Below, one piece after another: positions 58,261-64,000 of a DNA stretch of 64,000 nucleotides. Numbering within the stretch: position 1 is the first letter of the stretch; each line of letters opens with the position of its first letter. The position numbers and the translations under genes were made by a program. The DNA is from Sphagnum magellanicum (Eukaryota; Streptophyta; Sphagnopsida; Sphagnales; Sphagnaceae), in assembly GCA_021904315.1 (NCBI GenBank), contig CM038916.1:14721065-14785064 (forward strand). Direction: 5' to 3'. The notes under the pieces were generated by a model that saw only the letters and a list, made by a program, of their open reading frames with translations, did no database searches and was not told the origin of the DNA.

Positions 58261-60250
58261 TATTGTGAGGACTAGTCGTCACTTTGCAGCACTTTACTGA
58301 TAGCTCGAAAAGGCAGGATGAGCAAGACAGCCAGAGTCACAAGTTAGGCTGAAACTTAAGATCACCTTAATAGATTACTTAAAAATCTGGAAGCTATTTT
58401 GTAATATTTTCAAGGCTCCACTCACTATCTGAAACCATGATTCACATTTTACCCAACTCCTGGTGGCAAACAACACAACATGATGATAAAACTTTTTCAA
58501 GTGTTAATTATTCACTCATAGGCAATCAATCGAACCCACTTTCTTCATGACAACATATAGATGAACATAAAAAAAATTATACATTACTCTCAACAAAAAA
58601 TACATCATGGTATGTCATCATGGAGATGTTTGTACTAGAGATCCTTATACTTGAGATATGTGGGACTTTGATGAATAATTGATGGTTTTTTGTGGTTCTT
58701 TGGGTTGAGATCTTTGGAACTTTGATGAATAATTGATGGTTCTTTATGTATTGTGAATGAGAGTACCTACCAGTTGGAAAGAAAATTTCAAGCCTGGGAT
58801 GACCCATGAAAGTTCATTCTCTGGACATGTGTTACAAATTCTTTTACCCTGTTAGGAGCCAAAGAAGGATCAGAAGCTAATTACCTAGTTTCCTAAGAAG
58901 TGTAAAGTAGGTGGCCTTGGTGAAGAGGTTCTCATTTATGGTGCTCAGTATGTGACCCTGCGAAAATATTTTTTCACATCCAAGTTTAGTTATGTACTCT
59001 TTTGCAACCACACCCATGAAACTGAAACGGAGACAGTAAATGGGTGAGGGACTAGTAATAGCAAACTATCTTGACGGATCATTATGATAGGCCAATCAGA
59101 AACACTGAGCAGCAATTAGATCATATTTATTACACTCTTTTTTGCATGTGCACAGTGCTGCTGCCCCTTTCACCAGCCACGACAACGCTTGCAATTATGC
59201 AGAGCCAAAACCATTTTCTTGAGCCAAACCGGCATACTTTGGATTTTCTTCATGCAATTTTACTGTGCAGGATCACATACCGAGCACCGCTGTAGATGCT
59301 TGAAGGTGTTTGTCTTCTCTTTCGAAGGTATGACCTTGGTGAAGAGGTTCTCATTTATGAATATCAAGTAAGGTGTTTATCTTCTCTGAGGTTGAGTGCA
59401 TTCTCAGAAGAAGGTCCACATGAGGCTGGAGCTGAGAGCACACCAGCTTATGGTAATGCCTTGATTGAGGGGCCTTACCAACATGCCACAAATTTTTTGA
59501 CACATGAGATTATCCACAAAATCACAAGGGAATTTATCTTCAAGACTAAAAGCAAAAGATAGAACCCTTTGGAAAAAACAGAAGATACCCATGAGATTAA
59601 CCACGAAATCACAAGCGGAATCATCTTCCGGGCTTAAAGACAAAATACCCCAATGAAAAAGGTAGAGGATACTTTCATAGAAAGCAGGAGTGGTTGAAAA
59701 TAGAAAGCCTTGGCATTTCTGGGAAGTCAGCTTCAGCTTCAAAAGTTCCATCCAAATAGACTAGTAAATTTTCAGCACGTCTGTACACAATTTTTTATTT
59801 AGAATTTGCCTTGGACAACAAGATTAACACTTAAAACAAGGAACATGATAGAATCAACAGGGGACATCTGTTGATTCTTCTTGAAGGTCGCAGAGTTTTG
59901 AAGCAAGAAGCTTCTAGTCAAACTTCTTTTTGCCCTTTTAAAGATGTGGACACTTTTCAAACAGAGTGTCAAACGGCTTGAGTGACCCAGCACCCACCAA
60001 TGCACCATCCAAAAAATCCCCTTCTTAGATTTCATGGATGGGATGAAACTGTCCTCCAAGGGGTCAGTTGCTCGGTCAGTTAAACATATTTCCCTTTGAA
60101 AGTTTTTTTTTCGTAATTTGTTTTCCCAACTTTTTTTGCTTTTTTTTTTGTGGGCATCCCCTTTTATCTTAATTTTTCTCCAACAAACTTAAACCCTAAA
60201 CCTTACCACCCTTCCTCCTACCAACCCATCTACCTCCTTCATCCTACTAA
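58260..60250. other. Gene-free stretch with small duplications
   Basis: No gene recognised. Local tandem pairs include a 54-bp pair ('actttgatgaataattgatg' at about 58667 and 58721) and an 84-bp pair ('atgagatta.ccac.aaatc' at about 59506 and 59590). A 27-bp word 'ccttggtgaagaggttctca' (continuing ttatg) occurs at 58915 and 59333. Confidence 0.6.
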
Positions 60251-60424
60251 CTCACCCATCCCACACTCCTTTTGCAGTCACTCCATCACTAGCAAGTTGA
60301 GCATTTGGGTTTAAGGAGCTTAAAGCTTGAAGAGTGTTGAGCTTGGAGCTTGAAGAATGGAGAGTTTGGAAGCACAAGTTTAAAGATAAGCACCCTATTT
60401 TTATTTTTATTTTCTTTTTGGTGG

Positions 60425-61650
60425 GCGCCATCACCAACTTTCGAAAGAAGCCCAACTTTTTTTTTTGGTTGCTTCTAGGAGCAGGTGAGTGTCATCACCA
60501 AGTCTCAACATAAAGTCAAGCTCCTTCATTTTCTTTCTTTTTTCTCTATGTTTTGTTGCTTGTGGGTGCATGTGGGCTCCATTGTCAACTCTCAGCAAAG
60601 GGGGAGCCCAAGCTCCTTTTTTTTTTGTTTTTCCCTTTTCTTTCATTGCTTCTGGGTGCAAGTGCGCTCCATTGCCAACTTTCGATAGAGAGGGAGCCCT
60701 CTTTTTTTTCTTTTTGCTTGAAAATCTCCAATTATTACTAGAGCTTCGTGCTTTGTCACTTATGGGTGCAGGTGGGTGCCATCGCCAAGTTTTGGCAGAA
60801 GAGGAGCTTGCTCCCCCTTTTTTTCTTTTTTTAAAAACTAGTTCTTGAGTGCCATCACTAGATTTCGGTAGAGAGAGAGCTAAGCTCCCCCTTTTTAGTT
60901 TTTTTTTTTGTTGTTTTTGCAATGCCATCACTAACTTTTGGCAAAAGGGGAGTTTGCTCCCTCTTTTGTTTTGTTTTGTTTTGTTTTTGTTTTATTGCTT
61001 CTAAGTTGTCATCACCAAGATTCGGCAGAGAAGGAGCTTGCTCCTCCTTTTTCATTTTTTTTGTTGCTTCTGGGGTACCATGGCCAAGTCTCGGTAGAAG
61101 GGAAGCTTGAACTCCCCCTCTTTTTCCTTTTTTTGGTTTTTTTTTCTTCTAGACGCAAGTGGGTGCCATTGCCAAGTCTCAGCAAAAGGGGAGCTTTAGC
61201 TCCCCCTTTTTTTCTTTTTGTTTTGTTGTTTCTAGGTGTAGGTGGGCTCCATCGCCAAGTCTTAGCACAATTTGGTTCCCCCTTTTTTTTGGTTGTTTTT
61301 AGGCACAATTAGGCACCATGACCAAGTATTGACAAACATGGAGCTTTGGCTCCCCCTCTTTTTTTTGTTGCTTTTGGAGTAAGTGAACACCGTCATGAAG
61401 TCTCAACATAAAGGGAGCTTGTGCTCCCTCTTTTTTATTTTGTGTTTTTCTGTTTTGTTGTTTTTGGATACTAATGGCACCATCTTTAGGTTTTAGCAAA
61501 GGGGGAGCTTGAGCTCATTTTTTTTCTTGTTTTTTTTTTTAAAAATTTATTTTGTTGCTTTTGGGCGCAAGTGGGTGCCATCGCCAAGCTTCGACAGAAG
61601 GGGAACTTCGACTCCCTTTTTTTTTTTTTCCTTTTCCTTCAACATTGTTG
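60425..61650. repeat. 15-copy minisatellite of about 80 bp with a hairpin in most units
   Basis: The word 'catcgccaagtctcggca' or a variant recurs near 60429, 60493, 60582, 60670, 60780, 60853, 60926, 61011, 61079, 61168, 61248, 61317, 61391, 61482 and 61579. Most units continue with a GGGGAGCTT..GCTCCCC inverted repeat, then a long T-run, then 'ttgttgcttctgggtgcaag'. The T-runs and unit lengths (64-110 bp) vary. Open frames on both strands here come from the repeat and are not genes. Confidence 0.93.
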
Positions 61651-61749
61651 TTTTTTTTCCTTCACTATTGTTCCCTATTTGTTTTCTGGTGTTGGTAAAA
61701 AAAATTATTTTATTTTGTTTTGTGGGTTTTGCAACTTTGGTAAATGCAA

Positions 61750-63130
61750 ACCTGAAAAAAAACAGGGGCTACTGGAGAAGAGGAATTGGCTCAACTAAAT
61801 TGGCAAATGGCATGGGAGGTGTCATGAATGAAGGAGGTTTGGAGGGATGGAAGATGCAAAAACACGTGCAAACGAATGTTGAAGATTGTGCATTGGCTTA
61901 ATGTAATGTTAATTAAGAGCAAATGCAAGCGAGTGTTGAGGTTGGAGAAACCTCTACAACAGATCTTGTCACAATTGAAGTTGACTACAAAAAACATTGA
62001 AATGATAGTGGAGCAACAAAATGTAGCTCTTGTTCTAAAGGTAGAGGAAGATGAACATATATTAAGACATGTTGAAATTGATGTAGGTGACATTTTTATA
62101 TTAATTTACAATCTATTGCCCACCCATCCTCTTTATTTGAAAGGATGGGTGGGTTTTGTTTTTGACAAATTTGTGTTTGTAATACCTTTATTCATTTTGG
62201 TTTTCAAATTTTTGCCCCACCTTCCTTTTCCATGTGAAAAGGTGGGTGGGGCATTCTTTTGGGGTTTAAATCTCTAAGCAATACCCTATAACTTTGTAGG
62301 CGATATATATTTTTTAAGGTTAGCTTTGTTCTATGCAAATTTTGAGTTTGGATTTTAATAATACCTTCATCTTGACTTTTTGTTTATCTATCCATTTTTA
62401 CAATACTCTCATTGTGTGTTTAATCTTTTATCTATAATTGCAATACCCTCATCGTGTAGAAATAACCTTCATTTATAATGTTAGTTATCACATTAGGTTT
62501 ATTGTATTTGTTTTTTGGTTTTAGATGTGGTTGCCCCTCCTCCAATTGCCATAAAAGGTGTCACCATAAATGTGGTTGCCCTTTCTGCAGTTGTTATAAA
62601 GGGAGTCCATTGGGCAAAGGATGGGCCCAAATTTGTTCGTAAGGTTGATGGGTGCGATGCATCATATATAGCCAAGTAAAACTTGGTATGACATTTGCGG
62701 ACATGCCATAATGTGATTATGGAATTGGGCAAGCTTGGATGCCCATTTACTTGGGAATAGGGCCTGAGGGTTCAAGATCACGTGGCAATGAATGTGAAGG
62801 TTTTGAACAACCCTCTAACCTAGTTTTCGCACAATGAATAGGAGACAATTGCCAGGGTTAGGAGGCACCCTACCTTAGAATGGGATAGGCTCTAGGGTGA
62901 TTTACAGTACACACCTAAGGTTCTTAAGCCAACACTTGTTAAGCTAACCTTTAGCCACATCCTTTAGCTTTTTGGCATGACTGCATGGGGTGTGGGGGCC
63001 ATGCATCTCAATGTGCAAAGCAAGTTAGAGTGTGATGAGGACCTTGCACTTGTGATTCAAGTGACTTGAATCGGGTATGCAAAAGCATTCAAAGGCACTT
63101 GGATAGAGCAAAACTAGAAGTCAACATCAA
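61750..63130 (+). pseudogene. Decayed protein relic with a C2H2-finger-like motif
   Basis: On the plus strand a stretch near 62600-62720 reads as GCDASYIAK.NLV.HLRTCH, close to a C2H2 zinc finger (C..x12..H-x-x-x-x-H type spacing is imperfect). Protein-like pieces follow to about 63100 (WAKDGPKFVRKVDG before it, DEDLALVIQVT after it). Coding-like pieces at 61860-62010 may belong to the same relic. Stops interrupt it. No intact gene remains and the family is not recognised; a mobile-element origin is possible. Confidence 0.4.
62118..62252. repeat. Two adjacent related hairpins
   Basis: The inverted repeat at 62118-62153 (cccacccatcct / aggatgggtggg) and a second at 62214-62251 (gccccacctt / aaggtgggtggggc) are about 96 bp apart and similar in sequence. 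They appear to be a diverged tandem pair, each able to form a stem of about 12-14 bp. Confidence 0.8.
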
Positions 63131-64000
63131 ATAAAACAATGTGATGTAAAGAAATTGGCCTCCTTACTCAATATCATGATTTAGAAATGATTCATGGTCG
63201 ATAAGTTTCCAACAATGCCATACCTTTTTTTTTTAAATTTTAGGTTTTAAAATTCATATGCAATATTTATTGTATTGTGTTGTTTATTTTAAGGTTCAAG
63301 GCACCACCAGGGAGGTGTTTGTGGCTAATGATGTGGACGTAACATTAGCTAATTGCAAGGTTTTTACGTGACGGTATGCCCATGATGCAAAGGTTGCATT
63401 AACATGATACATGAGGGCTAATGGGATCTCATCCCCCTCTGGTAGTGATACATGTAGCCCATAGTTTATCCTTTTTTTATTAAGGTGTTGTTTTGGTCTT
63501 CAAGATTTAGGGTAGCAATTTATCGTTGAAGCAACCACATATTTAATGGTATGACATGTTCCCCATTTTAAGCCAGGGTTGTTTTGGACTTGGGCATTTT
63601 TTGCACATTTTTGTAACACATGTCACCCATGTTATTTTATTTAAGGAATTTTATTTTCATTTTGCACCATCTTATGTTAATAGTTATAAATACATCCTCA
63701 CATATTCTTATATGTATGCTTGATAAATTTACAAAACAATGATTCTAGTTTTGCACTCAAACCAAAAAATTAGAAGTTCAAACTTAAAAAGGAGAACAAT
63801 ACTTTCATGAAGGTAATATGTAAACACCATTGATTGAATTATTTTGGTCCATGCTATTGGAAGGGTATTACATAGCCCCAACAAACCCTAGAAGGAATGC
63901 AATACCTTCATAAAGATATTATGTAAACAATATGAATTAAATTATTTTAGTATAGGTTATTGGAAGGATATTACTTGTGCGGCTAGAATTATTCAATGGG
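63131..64000. other. AT-rich right edge, nothing identified
   Basis: No gene, RNA gene or repeat unit could be supported. A near-duplicate phrase ('aataccttcat.aag.ta.tatgtaaaca') occurs near 63800 and 63900, suggesting a tandem pair of about 100 bp. Confidence 0.5.

Noticed and set aside
60485-61500. Several F- and K-rich open frames on both strands
   Set aside because: They come from the T-rich 80-bp minisatellite and have no independent support.
60425-61650. CRISPR-like appearance of regularly spaced repeats
   Set aside because: The DNA is eukaryotic, the spacers are themselves diverged repeat, unit length varies, and no cas genes exist.
1-64000. tRNA, rRNA or snRNA genes
   Set aside because: I looked for the usual B-box and conserved snRNA words by eye and found no convincing candidate; a covariance-model scan would settle it.

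Overview
The window is plant nuclear DNA. Six protein genes sit in one gene island at about 8.8-37.5 kb, flanked on both sides by AT-rich, gene-poor DNA full of decayed mobile elements and tandem repeats. The introns are spliceosomal and short (about 0.1-1.2 kb), the AAACCCTA (telo-box) motif recurs, and the proteins match land-plant families. One gene encodes CFAP45, an inner-microtubule protein of motile cilia. That makes a plant with swimming sperm (moss, liverwort, hornwort, lycophyte, fern, cycad or Ginkgo) much likelier than a flowering plant. The compact introns favour a bryophyte or lycophyte-type genome, but I cannot name the species.

Layout: 1-7 kb is AT-rich and has no supportable gene. 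At 8.85-12.21 kb (minus) lies a six-exon ceramidase-family membrane protein. It is divergent, across only 285 bp, from a three-exon JmjC ribosomal oxygenase of the NO66/MINA53 type at 12.50-15.72 kb (plus). At 15.97-21.70 kb (minus) is a 12-exon CFAP45 gene, followed at 23.23-25.87 kb (minus) by an intronless PARN-type poly(A) ribonuclease with a likely mitochondrial presequence. At 28.07-34.48 kb (plus) is an 18-exon SF3B2 spliceosome gene, and at 36.26-37.47 kb (minus) an intronless DRG2-type GTPase. I rebuilt the exon chains of the four multi-exon genes by hand; each keeps one open frame from start to stop.

From 38 kb to the end I find no intact gene. In order there are a hAT transposase relic (43.85-44.53 kb, minus), a GC-rich 5'-shortened LINE (about 45.49-48.0 kb, minus), a broken Ty3/gypsy-type retroelement (about 48.0-51.4 kb, plus), a probable inverted-repeat element (51.53-52.17 kb), unassigned decayed coding-like stretches (52.8-54.2, 55.9-56.5 and 61.8-63.1 kb), a roughly 145-bp tandem repeat built from telomere-like words (56.64-57.18 kb), and a 15-copy minisatellite of about 80 bp whose units carry a small hairpin (60.4-61.65 kb).

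Functionally the island is mostly RNA and translation housekeeping: ribosomal protein hydroxylation, poly(A) trimming, splicing and a ribosome-associated GTPase. It also holds a lipid-enzyme-family membrane protein and one sperm-flagellum gene. I did not find a convincing new biological system. The observations most worth a second look are the hairpin minisatellite, the minisatellites inside introns (one next to a GC-AG splice site), the two intronless housekeeping genes, and the telomere-like higher-order repeat.
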